From Hybos culiciformis (taxonomy: Eukaryota; Arthropoda; Insecta; Diptera; Hybotidae): a stretch of 64,000 nucleotides of DNA. Under the pieces are notes generated by a model. That model was not told the origin of the DNA, did no database searches, and saw only the letters and a program-made list of their open reading frames with translations. Where the stretch lies: the NCBI GenBank assembly GCA_964007475.1, contig OZ023275.1:2480001-2544000 (forward strand), given 5' to 3'. Shown piece by piece: positions 41,381 to 51,894 of the stretch. The position numbers were made by a program, and so were the translations under genes. Each line of letters starts with the position of its first letter. Position 1 is the first letter of the stretch.

Positions 41381-42095
41381 GGCCGGCCGCACACAGAAAG
41401 AACAAAACACTTTTAGTCAAAAACGTTTTTTCTTTAGTCAAAAACGTTTTTGCTTTATTCTAAAACTTTTTTGCTTTAGTCCAAAACTTTTTACTTCAGT
41501 TCATACAAAAATTTATTATTTTCTCATTATTATTAAAAACATAAAGCAAAAAACATAAAACAAGAATCAAGTGTTCGACATCAAAACGACTAAACGTGAA
41601 TAAATGTGATTTAAGGCCGGCCGCACACAGAAAGAACAAAACACTTTTAGTCAAAAACGTTTTTTCTTTAGTCAAAAACGTTTTTGCTTTATTCTAAAAC
41701 TTTTTTGCTTTAGTCCAAAACTTTTTACTTCAGTTCATACAAAAATTTATTATTTTCTCATTATTATTAAAAACATAAAGCAAAAAACATAAAACAAGAA
41801 TCAAGTGTTCGACATCAAAACGACTAAACGTGACTAAATGTGATTTAAGTCGTGTGATTGATCAGTGTGCGTCAGTCCATATACTTTGTATTGAAACATC
41901 TACATGGAGCAGTTTTAGTCAAAAACGTTTTTGACTAATACTGTTTTTCTCTTTCTGTGTGCGGCCGGCCTTAGTCGTATGATTGATCAGTGTGCGTCAG
42001 TCCATATACTTTGTATTGAAACATCTACATGGAGCAGTTTTAGTCAAAAACGTTTTTGACTAATACTGTTTTGCTCTTTCTGTGTGCGGCCGGCC
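41381..42095. mobile_element. GGCCGGCC-ended MITE carrying a second copy of itself
   Basis: Outer element ends are GGCCGGCCGCACACAGAAAG and the complement, with TAA flanks at 41378-41380 and 42096-42098. An inner full copy of the same family occupies 41615-41970. Taking out the inner copy and one three-base duplication leaves 356 bp, the same length as the inner copy. Internal words TTTTAGTCAAAAACGTTTTT recur. TAA duplication and a GGCC start suggest a PIF/Harbinger-type element. Confidence 0.88.
41615..41970. mobile_element. Inner copy of the GGCCGGCC MITE (356 bp)
   Basis: Bounded by TAA at 41612-41614 and TTA at 41971-41973, one substitution away from a perfect duplication. It is nearly identical to the outer copy, so the two transpositions were close in time or the copies come from one recent burst. 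Confidence 0.85.
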
Positions 42096-42194
42096 TAAGA
42101 TATTGTAAAAAAAATTTTTTTTTTTTATTTTAACGATAATTTTATGAAGTAAAATTATCTTAAAATTGTACAAATATGATACTTATTAGTATGT

Positions 42195-42265
42195 CAAAAA
42201 ACATTGAAATTCGCGGTTATGACAAAAAAATTTCGCGGTTATGACATTCGCGGTTATGTCATGTA
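42195..42265. repeat. Cluster of TTCGCGGTTATG motifs (left)
   Basis: Three direct copies of TTCGCGGTTATG within about 60 bases, followed by TCATGTAGCCAAATA. The same motif, with the TTTGGCTAC word in inverted order, occurs at 51424-51770. Confidence 0.7.
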
Positions 42266-42275
42266 GCCAAATATA

Positions 42276-42725
42276 AATATATTCACAGAACTAAATTTTT
42301 GGGTGTTGTGGCTGTTTAACGTGAGTCAGAAAGCCCCTTAGGATAGATGTACGAGTTCGGGCTTTGTAACACCTAACCGAATTGTTATTATCCCTAATTC
42401 TTCTTTTCTTTTTCTTCTTCTGTTCGAAAAACATTTTTTTCTTCTTTTAGTTCGTAAGACCATGAATTTTTTTCTCGTTTTTACATGAATACAAATTAAA
42501 AGATGTAACATCTTATATTGTATATTTTTCTTGAATAAATAAAATAAACAATAAAAAAAAATGATTTTTTGTTTAAAATTTTTGCTAATTTTCGTTCTTT
42601 TCTCACCAGTCTTTTTAAAAATCGAGTTTTGGATAGATTTACCGTTTCATAAATATAAGGTAAAAATGTGCAATAGGCAAAAAAGGATATAAAAGCTATT
42701 TCCTCCGAAGGCCTTAAAAATTTTT
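42276..42725. other. Unassigned stretch, possibly a decayed repeat
   Basis: It has a less AT-rich head (AGAAAGCCCCTTAGGATAGA, CGAGTTCGGGCTTTGTAACA) and an AATAAATAAAATAAACAATA tail. It could be a solo LTR or retroposon fragment, but I found no second copy and no boundary. Confidence 0.3.
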
Positions 42726-42732
42726 AATTTTT

Positions 42733-43915
42733 TTGAAGTTTATACTTCTTTAGGCGCGTTGTATGATATAATTGAGTAATTCTGTAGGGGGTAAAAATTC
42801 ATTTTCATTCGACTCTTTCGACATTCGAGTTCGAAAAAACCGACATGGTTTTTGACGTTTCAATACTCAAAAAAATGAGTGGTTCACTCAATAATCATTT
42901 GTCATTTATAAAAACAAAATAATTTGGAGCGAAAAATTTAAATTCAAATTAATTTTAAAAATTTTTCGTTTACAAAATATTTAAAACTAAAATTTTTTTC
43001 GAAAATAGGTAGTTAAAATAAAGATTACCAGCCGAAAAATGTTTGGTTAGGGAGCTACAGTTAAGTCGTGTCGGCACAAAATACACAAAATTTTTTTTTC
43101 CGAAAATAGGTCACTCCGGTGAAATTAAGATTACCAGCCGCAAAATTTTTGGTAGTGAGCTACGGTTAGGTCGTACAGGCGGAAAATACACAAAAATTTT
43201 TTTTTCCAAAATGCTTCGGTGAAATTCAGATTACCTGCAGAAAAATTTTTCGGCAGGGAGCTACGGTTGGGTCGTGCCGGCGCAAAATATACAAAAAAAA
43301 ATTTTTTTTCAAAATAGGTAGCTCCGGTGAAATTAATATTACCTCGCGAAAAATTTTTGGGCAAGGAGCTACGGTTAGGTCGTGCCGGAGCAAAATATCC
43401 AAAAGGAATTTTATTTTTTCAAAACAGGTAGCTTCAGTGAAATAAGGATTACCTGCCGAAAGATTTTTGGGTAGGGAGCTACGGTTAGGTCGTGCCGGCG
43501 CAAAATATACAAAAAAAAATTTTTTTTTTTAAATTGGTAGCTCAGGTGAAATTAATATTACCTGTCGAAAAATTTTTGGGCAAGGAGCTACGGTTAGGTC
43601 GTGCCGGAGCAAAATATCCAAAAAAAAAATTTTTTTCAAAACAGGTAGCTGCGGTGAAATTAATATTACCTGCCGAAAGATTTTTGGGTAGGGAGCTACG
43701 GTTAGGTCGTGCCGGCGTAAAATACACAAACATTTTTTTTTTTTTCGAAATAGGTAGCTTCGGTGAAATAAAGATTACCTGACGAAAAATTTTTGGGCAG
43801 GGAGGTACGGTTAGGTCGTGCCGACCCAAAATGTACAAACAATTTTTTTTTCCGAAAGATTTTTGGGTAGGGAGCTACGATTAGGTCGTGCCGGCGCAAA
43901 ATATACAAAAGCAAA
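42733..43915 (+). mobile_element. Composite repeat, copy 2: palindromic head plus 105-bp array
   Basis: The head GAAGTTTATACTTC plus TTTAGGCGCGTTGTATGAT matches copy 1 at about 7577. The AAAATGAGTGGTT word follows near 42873, then the tandem array. The tRNA-like dimer seen in copy 1 is absent here. The neighbouring unit sequences are close to those at 8 kb but have diverged from each other more. Confidence 0.65.
43004..43905. repeat. 105-bp tandem repeat array, about 8.5 copies
   Basis: Units contain GGTAGCTCCGGTGAAAT, GATTACCTGCCGAAA, GGGAGCTACGGTTAGGTCGT and GCCGGCGCAAAATATAC-like words. Starts fall near 43006, 43105, 43208, 43317, 43427, 43530, 43644, 43752 and a partial one near 43848. 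One unit lacks the start of the word. Overlapping open frames on both strands are repeat artefacts. Confidence 0.88.
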
Positions 43916-43919
43916 AAAA

Positions 43920-44640
43920 ACACAACTTAAATGAAAAACAATTTTTCAAATAAAGTTAGGAAGAAGGAAAACGTGAAATACTGTTGGTTTGTAAAATAAA
44001 ATATTGCAAGAATTTAGAATTTGTCAACAGGCAAATACTTTCTTAATGTTGTTCATTAAATCCCAAATTTAAATTTTGCACAAAATATGTTGTTTAATTT
44101 CATGCTAATGAGCTGTAAAAATTGGATATAACTTATTTTGAATAAAACAGTGGATTTAACTTATTTTTAGCTAAAGTTGCTAGAAAGATTTTAAAATAGT
44201 AAAAATGCTAAATAATAATAAAAAAAAATAAAATTATAGTATTTTTTAAAATTGTTGCAAAAAAGTCTAAATGTGTGTACAAAATATAGTAAAAATTCCG
44301 AATTTAACATTGTCTGTGAATAAAATACCTGCGCTACAAACAATGGTGGTATTCCTTTTTCCTTAAGCTTTCTAAATGGATTGAAGCCCAAATTATAAAA
44401 AATTATTTATTATGGCATATTTAATAAAAAATGTATAGCAAAAAAAAAGTATTACATTTAAGACAACTTAACGCTAGCCATTCAAACAATGTTCAACTGA
44501 TAATAACTAAAAGAATATCTGAACTGAAATCAATTGGTTACATTCTGATAGTTATCTACTAACAGATTTCATTTTGGGTAGTAGTAATAATAACTTAATA
44601 TGAATAATTTTTTTTAAATTATTTAGTTCGAATTAATTAA
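43920..44640. other. AT-rich DNA
   Basis: No gene supported. A minus-strand open segment at 44320-44391 reads NPFRKLKEKGIPPL, vaguely like the start of a cytochrome P450, but it is too short to call. Confidence 0.35.
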
Positions 44641-44644
44641 GTTC

Positions 44645-45255
44645 GAATTAATTAAAAATTATGATAAAATTTACTTTTAAAAGAAGGACTTTCGAAAACG
44701 TATAACTGAAGAAGGAAATGGTATCGGTTATAAATTTTGAATAGGGAGTTAAGTGGGCTATATTGACCATAATTGGTTCTGGAAAATTGAATACTAATGA
44801 CTTCAAAATTTTTAAGAGTTCTTGAGGGCACATTGAAAAATAAATTAGACATTAAACAGCTACTTGTTGTTTTTCCTTCGATGACTTTATGGATAAAGCT
44901 GAACGATAAATAAGCTCTTCTATTCTCCAGACTTGGGAGATTTAGAAGTTGAAGTCTGGGCAAGAATATTCCAAAGTGGGTCGAACAAAAGAAGAATATA
45001 AAAGTTTCATAACATATGGGTCATTGAATTGTTTAGATTGCCTCTTGATAAAACCAAGAACACGCAGAGCCTTACTTGTAACAAAATCGATATGTTTAAC
45101 AAAGTTCAACTTTTCATCCAACAAAACTCTCTACTTCTCTTGTTAAAGAAGAGGATCCAACACTGTATTGAAAATCAAAAATGTTTTTCTTTCTAAAGAA
45201 TGACATTGAGTGACTCTTATTAACGTTTAAATGAAGATTATTTGAGATTATTTGC
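44645..45255 (-). pseudogene. Jockey-like reverse transcriptase C-terminal relic
   Basis: Minus-strand translation in two frames gives NNLHLNVNKSHSMSFFRK (about 45190-45245), LDEKLNFVKHID and GFIKRQSKQFNDPYVMKLLY (about 44980-45120), LEYSC, then LPSLENRRAYLSFSFIHKVI (about 44870-44945). The order and wording parallel the RT C-terminus at 19.1-19.5 kb. A deletion of roughly 30 residues and a frameshift occur after LEYSC. The catalytic palm is missing. Confidence 0.8.
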
Positions 45256-45905
45256 TAATGATAAATTTTTTTTTAATCCTGCACTCACGTTTAAAAATTT
45301 AATAAAACTATGAAAATTACAATTTTGAGATTTAACTTTGGCAGGTATATATTTTTTATTTAAAAAACTGAAATATGGTTCACTTTTTTTTTTTTTTAAT
45401 AATTATATATTTCAGGTTGGAATCAAATTTTTTTAAAATTTTATTATTTTAACCCATTTAACCACATTTATAAAATATCATCCCCTGTAAGACCTTTCCT
45501 TCATTAAATGATTTTTTTTGTATTGTCCAAAAGTTGTCAAATGATCAACTCTAGCTTTTTTTTTTAATTCTTGATTTTAGCTTGGTCGCGTTCATTGATT
45601 AATAGATTGATTATCTGGCAAATTAAGAAGTCACGTCATTCGATCGAGATGAAATTCTGCACTTGGACTCGTAGTCGGTGACAACACATTTAAGTAAAAT
45701 TTCAGCCCGATCAGATGAATTAAATTTTTTTTTTAGAAGTAAAAATATATAAATATTTTTGTTTTTGATCATTTTAATTTAAAATTTAATAATATATTAT
45801 ACTATATAATGTTTAATATATCGCATAGACATTTTCCATTTTTTAAATAAAATATTAGTTTTCTAATTAATACAGTATTCAAAATTCATTAACGTTTCAT
45901 GTACC
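45256..45905. other. AT-rich DNA downstream of gene D
   Basis: No gene recognised. A less AT-rich patch at about 45585-45715 may be an old repeat fragment. Confidence 0.4.
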
Positions 45906-45911
45906 TTTGTA

Positions 45912-47609
45912 TTAAAGTTCGACAACAGAACCGTGGAATAGCACAGTTCCTACCATTGTTTCCCAGTTATTTTCAAAAAACTTAATTAATAACTTGAATT
46001 TACCTTCAGGCCAGAAGGAGTTTTTGAAATTTAAATCAGTTGGATCTACTTTCTTGAAGATGACAGTACCCTGTGAAAAAAACTTAATTAATTTCATGAA
46101 TAACGAATCAAATTAATATAATTAAATATGTATAATACAATTTATTTAAACATAAATTCTTTGAAAACTTATCTTTCTAACTTATACATAATTTTCAAAA
46201 TTTAGACATCGATTTATATCTATGAAATCAGTACACAGAGATTAATTTTGTAATAAAAAGTTTAAATTTTGTAGTCAGGCTGATATTGAAAAGAAAGAAC
46301 AGATTACCTGATAGGGACAGCTATGATTCATGTTTGAATACTTTGTAATTAACGGTTTGGCAATATCATAAAAAGGGTTCATTCTTTTTTTTCCCAAAAA
46401 ATTACAGACTCTCAACTTGATATTAATCAAAAACGGCCGCCATGCTGATAAACCGTACCTCTTGTATAACTGAATATGACTCTGGAAAACAAAAATGTTA
46501 CGCACTTTGATAATACATGCTTACGTTTATTCATAAATCAAATAAATAATATTTATTATGTTTTGATCAAAAAACTAAAAAAGTCGAGAAAAAATTTTTC
46601 TGAAATCTTTTATTGTAATTATATGTATCAAATTGCAGAAGATAACTTTCTGAACTTTGAATTAAATCTAAAAACGAAATCCATATGTATGAAGTATGAC
46701 TTAACCTCAAAATCCAAAACCATTTTTGGCGATACGCCCCCAAAGTTTTCATTATCCCCGATAGCACCTAGACCTGATCCTCTAGATGTCAAATCGAAGA
46801 CACAACCTACATAACATACCCACCTAACACAAGATAGTTTTTGGAGCTCATATCTCGGAAAAACAGGCTTCCCCACAAAAACCGTGCTGGGTTTGATATC
46901 TTGGAGACCACCTTCACCTCTCTCCAAAAAGGGGGAAAATTACAGTTGCCCAATATAATTACAATTACACAATATAAGAAAACTTTCGGGTGACATATTT
47001 CTAAAACGGGGCTCCCCGCCAAAAACCGTTTTGGGTTTTGAGGTTTGGGCAGACTTTCTTGCCCTCTCTTCAAATTTCTTCATTTTAAACACCCACCGAA
47101 TTATTATTATCACAAATTAAAGATTACTTTTATGTCACAAGTTCGCGTTAATTTCTGTAATTTTCCAAAAGGATATTGCTTTTTACAAAAATTATCACAA
47201 CTTTTATCTATTGTAAAAATCGCGTTTTGGACTGATTGCATTTATCGTAATATTATTGTGAAAGAATTTTTGCTATACCATAGCTTATTACAGGAAACCA
47301 TTACTTACATCAAGTTGCTTCAAGGGCTGCGTTAAAAAAGTTTCAAAGTAGCCATATGACTTTCCGTCTATTTTTTTGATTAAGCATGTAGTATTTGACA
47401 TAATTTTTTTGTCAAATTTACATTCAACACTTTCCATTAAAATTTTTGTTCTGAGTATATTTCCGGAATTCTAAAAATAAAAAATAAAAATAAAATAATT
47501 CAGAAATATAATTACTATAAAAAAAACATACTATTTCTAAACATCTTAGATGTTTTATTATTATTGATAAAACTGTGTAAAATACAAAAGATCTAACAGC
47601 CACAAACAT
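45912..47609 (-). CDS. DUF1091-family secreted protein, gene D
   Basis: Four minus-strand exons: 47532-47609, 47309-47470, 46308-46481 and 45912-46070, giving 190 residues. All junctions are GT-AG and phase 0. Exon 1 (MFVAVRSFVFYTVLSIII and on) is hydrophobic, fitting a signal peptide. Cysteines lie at about 43, 55, 106 and 135; the last sits in SNMNHSCPYQ. Exon 3 is two codons longer than in A-C (KRYGLSAWRPF). Exon 4 has NSFWPEGKFKLL and lacks the long charged tail of A-C. It is the most diverged member and the closest to a generic DUF1091 protein. Intron 2 (827 bp) holds a less AT-rich repeat remnant. Function inferred: secreted ML-like ligand-binding protein. Confidence 0.85.
46630..47095. 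repeat. Less AT-rich repeat remnant in intron 2 of gene D
   Basis: Base composition jumps inside the intron. The words AAAACCGTGCTGGGTTTGAT (about 46879) and AAAACCGTTTTGGGTTTTGA (about 47022) are imperfect direct repeats, each preceded by a GGCTTCCCC or GGCTCCCCG word. Overlapping open frames on both strands show no domain. Probably an old insertion. Confidence 0.5.
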
Positions 47610-48240
47610 TTTTTTAAAACTTAACTATTTTTTATAAACTAGTATAGAAAAATGATAACATATCTTAGTTTCAATTTAATTGACATAATTAACTTTTTTA
47701 ATAATGCATACAAATATTTATTCCCTTAATACTTATTTAATTTTTCTTTAATAATTACATTCATTATTGTTTTCGATTTGAACTTGTTCACAAATTAGAA
47801 TTAGCAACTAAGGTTCCTGAAACATTAATATTAACGTAAATATATTTTTTCGTTCAAACTAAAATTATTGATATTATCGTTTACAAAACTTTTTTCATTG
47901 TAGGTATTATATAAAAATACGGTGCTTTAGGTTCGCCTGTCTGTGCTCTGTACCCACTAATCGGAATGGAAATATCGTTCAAATTCTTTCACTAAACGAT
48001 TAACTTCTGTAACCGTAGATCTTCTTTCCAGCAAAAGGTTTGTCCAAGCTCAAACAATATCTATTCGCTGTAATTATTGTAATTATTTTTCAAAATGCGA
48101 CTACCGTTATACGTTATGGATATTAAATAGTTGGATTACTCACAACAAATTAAATTTTCACGGTTGTTATTTTGAGTGATTTTAATAATAAAATAATATT
48201 TGATCTTGCATTTTGAAAAAAGGTAATTAATATATCTAGT
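47610..48240. other. Upstream region of gene D
   Basis: AT-rich. No core promoter element or other gene could be assigned. Confidence 0.4.
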
Positions 48241-48243
48241 TGT

Positions 48244-48256
48244 CAGGGGTGCGCAT
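48244..48256. mobile_element. Candidate hAT terminal repeat
   Basis: CAGGGGTGCGCAT resembles hAT ends and lies downstream of the transposase relic's C-terminus. No matching complement was seen on the far side, so the full element may be truncated. Confidence 0.4.
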
Positions 48257-48599
48257 CAAACATTATATGTACTTGTACATATTTGTAAATCGTCCTATGT
48301 TGATAGAATAAAGTGACCATATTTTCGGAAGCTCAATGCTGTACAATTGACAAAAAAAACGACTAAAATATATTGAGTTTTTATTTTTATTATAATTAGT
48401 ATAATCATAGTATTTTAAATCACATATTTCACTAGACTAGAAAAATGTATGTACTACATTGTACATCATGCATATAATATACATTATAGCCTCCCATTTA
48501 ATTTTTATTATTTCAATAACTAGTAAATAAAAATAATATTAAATCAGGTTAATAAAAAAAAGTAAATAAAAATATAACAAAAAAAATCAACTAAACGTA

Positions 48600-50580
48600 T
48601 TTTTCAGCGGAATGAATTTTTTTTTATCATCATTTTTTAAAAGTTTTTCCAAAAAGTCTTCACAACTGCTCACGCCTCACGATATTATATTTTTTTCGGT
48701 AGTCCAAATTTTATTAACCAATGAAAATATTCTTTCGGTTACGGCATTTGTTCCAGGTAAACACAAGCAAAATTCTACAATTTTTTGAAGATTTTTGTAA
48801 GGTACTTTTTCAATATCAAAATGTAAAACATTTCAACCCATCTATTATGCCTTGAGCACAGCTAATACCGCAAAGCAATTTTTGAAGGAATGTTCCGGAG
48901 ACCTGTTCACAGCTAATTTTACCTGAAAGCAAAAAAAATCAACTGCAAACAACTGCTTTTGTTTTTTTTATAATTTGATTGCGACAGAAAAATGCAGCAA
49001 AACCAAATTTCGATGCAAAAGAAACGCTGTGAAAAAGAAACAAAAAAAATATTTTGTGACGTAGTCAATTCTTTCTGGAGCAAAAAAAAAAAAAATTCAG
49101 TTTTCTAATTAATTATGAAATAATTTTAAGAAATTCTTTTTACAAAAAAATAATAAAATTAATATCTTGAGTTTTTTATAATTCTTATTTAAATTAATTA
49201 AGAAATAACGCAGAAAATCGATTTTTACGGTAGCTCTAAATTGCTTTGCGGTATTAGCTGTGGTCGATGCATTATCTGTTGATATTTTTTCGCGTTCCAT
49301 TGTTCAACTTTATCATCTGTCACATATCTTTTTGCACATAACTTCATCAAAAAGCTCATTTTCTTCGATACCGCAATTTTCTGAAAAATTATATACTCTA
49401 ATGATTTTTTTATATACTCTAATGATTTTTCAACATCTGGCCATGATATACATTTATTAAGAATTAGCCATGGGAATGTTTCAATTCCACTAAACTGTTC
49501 TGTCCATAATTCTAAGTATTGTAAAATTTTTATGCATTTTTAACGTGTGATATAAACCAGAGCTTATTAATACTCCCATTTTCTTCTAAGTTTCGTAAAA
49601 TATGTCGTACTGAAAATGATATATATTCTTGTTCAAGTCGTTCGCGGTATTTTGATTTCAACATATTAATTCCCTCTGAAACATTCATTATTGTATTGGT
49701 ATCTCCTTCAACAACAACATTATGAAAAATTGAGGCTTGACTGTGGACAAACTGTAACCACAATTCCGAACAGCTATCATTAAAAAACTTTTCAAGAACA
49801 GTTGAGCATTTCTCCCAACAAAATTCTTTTAATGATTCCACACGTACAGTATAAATATAAAAATGTCCATAAATTTCTATAACTATGTTCTCAACGTCTA
49901 CTGGTAACAAATCTGCTGCAGTTAAAATTGAATTGGAACAAATGTGAGCTGCACAACCTACTCCAATTATTAAAGGTTGTATTTTGTAAAAATATTGTTA
50001 CGTCTCTTTCGAGCAACGCCTCAAAAATTTGTATTTGTATTGTCCGCGCAGTATGCAACTAACTTTTCACATAAAATATTTTTTTCTAATATTTCTAGAA
50101 TTGAATTACCTATAAGTTCCGCAGTCTCTCCAGATAGCGATACAAAATCGAGTACTTTTATTTGTATTCCAGTTGAAGGAGTAAAATACCTTATAAGCGT
50201 AGGAAATAGTTTTACATCTCTATGGTTAGAAGCATCAGAAAACACGGATAAATGGCTTTTTTAGTTGTTCCAGAACAAATGGAGCAAGTACTTTTTTTAT
50301 AATGGCTTCTGTTTTCGTTCTTGCGCATGCAAACTTTTTTCAAATAACAGCAGTCCATTGAACGGAAACTTTGATTGTGGAAAACTGTATGAAAAGCAAA
50401 TAAAGCTTCCGCTATGGCTAACTCTTTTTTTTTGCTTCCAAAAGTTTGTTGGCGAAAAAATACATTTAAGTTGGTTGAAATATCCCGTCTGTCTTGAAAT
50501 ATCCCGTCTCCCTCCAGAAGTAATTGCAAAATTACCAATACAAATATCGCTACAGTTGCCAGGTATCCGGTATTGAACCA
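48600..50580 (-). pseudogene. hAT transposase relic (ZNF862/DUF4371-like), split by a MITE
   Basis: Minus-strand pieces in order: AIAEALFAFHTVFHNQSF (about 50350-50430), SDASNHRDVKLFPTLIRYF (about 50185-50240), a central GETAELIG and ADNTNTNF (about 50021-50120), helical segments (49530-49910), then FSGIETFPWLILNKC near 49450-49490. The C-terminal dimerisation part LPGTNAVTERIFSLVNKIWT lies near 48695-48755. This is the standard order of a hAT transposase with an RNase H-like core. Frameshifts and stops are frequent. A 424-bp MITE sits at 48848-49271 between core and C-terminus. A CAGGGGTGCGCA end at 48244 may be its 3' terminal repeat; the other end was not found. Confidence 0.85.
48848..49271 (-). 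mobile_element. TTA-flanked MITE, family H1 copy 3 (PIF/Harbinger-like)
   Basis: 424 bp, opposite orientation to the copy at 4800, flanked by TTA at 48845-48847 and 49272-49274. Left end TGCCTTGAGCACAGCTAATA; right end complement TGCATCGACCACAGCTAATA, slightly decayed. It interrupts the hAT transposase relic, so it inserted after or during that element's life. Confidence 0.85.
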
Positions 50581-50910
50581 GACAGTCTCTTAATTCAACT
50601 ACTTGTCCGGTGGGAAAAAATGTGAAGGACTGGACATACATTTGTCCGGTATTCCACCCGATGCTTATTATTTTGCGGAAAAAACAATTGATCAGACAAA
50701 AAAGAAAAAACAATTTCCACATTCTTCAAATTACATGTATTTTTTTTTGTCGCTCAAAAATTTTGATTTAAGTACAAGTAAACGGTCAAAATGTTATAAG
50801 AAATTTGAAAATGTTGAAATTTAATTTTTTTTACTGCAGCAGCCTATAATTGGTTTTATTATTTCAAAATTTTGTCCGGTAATATTTAAGGTTTCATCTG
50901 GCAACCCTAA
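50549..50910. mobile_element. Short element with TTGCCAG ends and TCCGGT motifs
   Basis: The left end AGTTGCCAGGTATCCGGT faces the complement-like right end AGGGTTGCCAGATG. TTGTCCGGT words recur inside. The ends look like hAT- or P-type MITE ends; flanking 8-mers share only ATCGC, so the target duplication is doubtful. It abuts the N-terminal side of the hAT relic. Confidence 0.45.
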
Positions 50911-51423
50911 ATCGCACTCGACATTTCCATTTATTTTCGTTTTTTTTTATGAATGGAAACTGCTTCAATAAATCGTTGGTTCATTGGCAAGCTCTTCGCT
51001 TTTGGGGGGTGGGCGCCATGGCTACCAATTTTTTTTGTCTAAATAAATAATAAAATAAAGTAAAACTTGAAAAGTAAACCCATACAATTATTTATTATGA
51101 TAGATTTACAGAAGATTATCTATTTACTTTTTTATTCTTAAACAAAATGATTATTTATTTACTTTATTATTCAACTTTATTTATTCTCAGACAAGTCACA
51201 AAAAAAACTGTACAACTGAAGTAACTGTAACAATACTTTTAAATTTTGACTTTAAGTTTTGTGGTTGTTTGACAAATAAATATAAAATCCCAACAAACAG
51301 CGGACGTTAAATGTTGAATTGACAGCTGATTAATTCTTATCCCACTAAGCGTAAATACGAAATTCGCACATTTATTAGGTTTAATGCTGTATTTCGCTGT
51401 ACACAATTTAAAAACCTGGACAT

Positions 51424-51770
51424 TTGGCTACTTGACATAACCGCGAATTTCATAACCGCGAAACTTTTTTGTCATAACCGCTCAGACAAGTCACAAAAAA
51501 ACTGTACAACTCAGACCGCCAATGTCATAACCGCGAAACTTTTTTGTCATAACCGCGAAATAAAAAATAAAAGTGTCATAACCGCAAAAAATTCCTTATA
51601 TTTTTTTTGTCATAACCGCGAAAAAAATTGGGCAAAAAAATTTAAAAAATTTCGTTTCGCGGTTATAACAAAAATTTTTGTTATAACCGCTAAATGACAA
51701 AAATCGAATTTTTGTGTTTCGCGGTTATAACAAAAATGTTTGTTATAACCGCGAAACACATGTATTTAGT
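51424..51770. repeat. Array of CATAACCGCGAA motifs (right), partly palindromic
   Basis: At least six copies of CATAACCGCGAA or near variants run in one orientation at 51440-51620. They are followed by two palindromes built on TTTCGCGGTTATAAC and GTTATAACCGC (about 51653-51695 and 51718-51757). It begins with TTTGGCTACTTGACATAACC, the mirror of the left cluster at 42195-42265. Confidence 0.8.
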
Positions 51771-51880
51771 AGTATAGAATTTAGATCGCTAAATGGAATC
51801 TTATATGCGTCAATACACATGCAATCATTAAATGCTTCATTCCATTCATTAAATGTTTCATATTGAATATTTCGTAATAC
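51771..51880 (-). other. Possible orphan exon, unidentified
   Basis: Downstream of a good acceptor (TTTTGTTTAG at 51881-51890 on the minus strand), an open frame reads YETFNEWNEAFNDC, then IDAYKIPFSDL, and runs into the motif array. It is non-repetitive and has an amphipathic look reminiscent of N-terminal modules of some transposon-derived proteins. I cannot assign a family. Confidence 0.25.
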
Positions 51881-51894
51881 CTAAACAAAAATAA

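Noticed and set aside
43131..43923. Several 66-98-codon frames on both strands
   Set aside because: Periodic translations of the 105-bp tandem array; no selection-like pattern.
44320..44391. Frame NPFRKLKEKGIPPL, loosely like a cytochrome P450 N-terminus
   Set aside because: Too short, no downstream P450 motifs (no heme-binding F-x-x-G-x-R-x-C-x-G) anywhere nearby.
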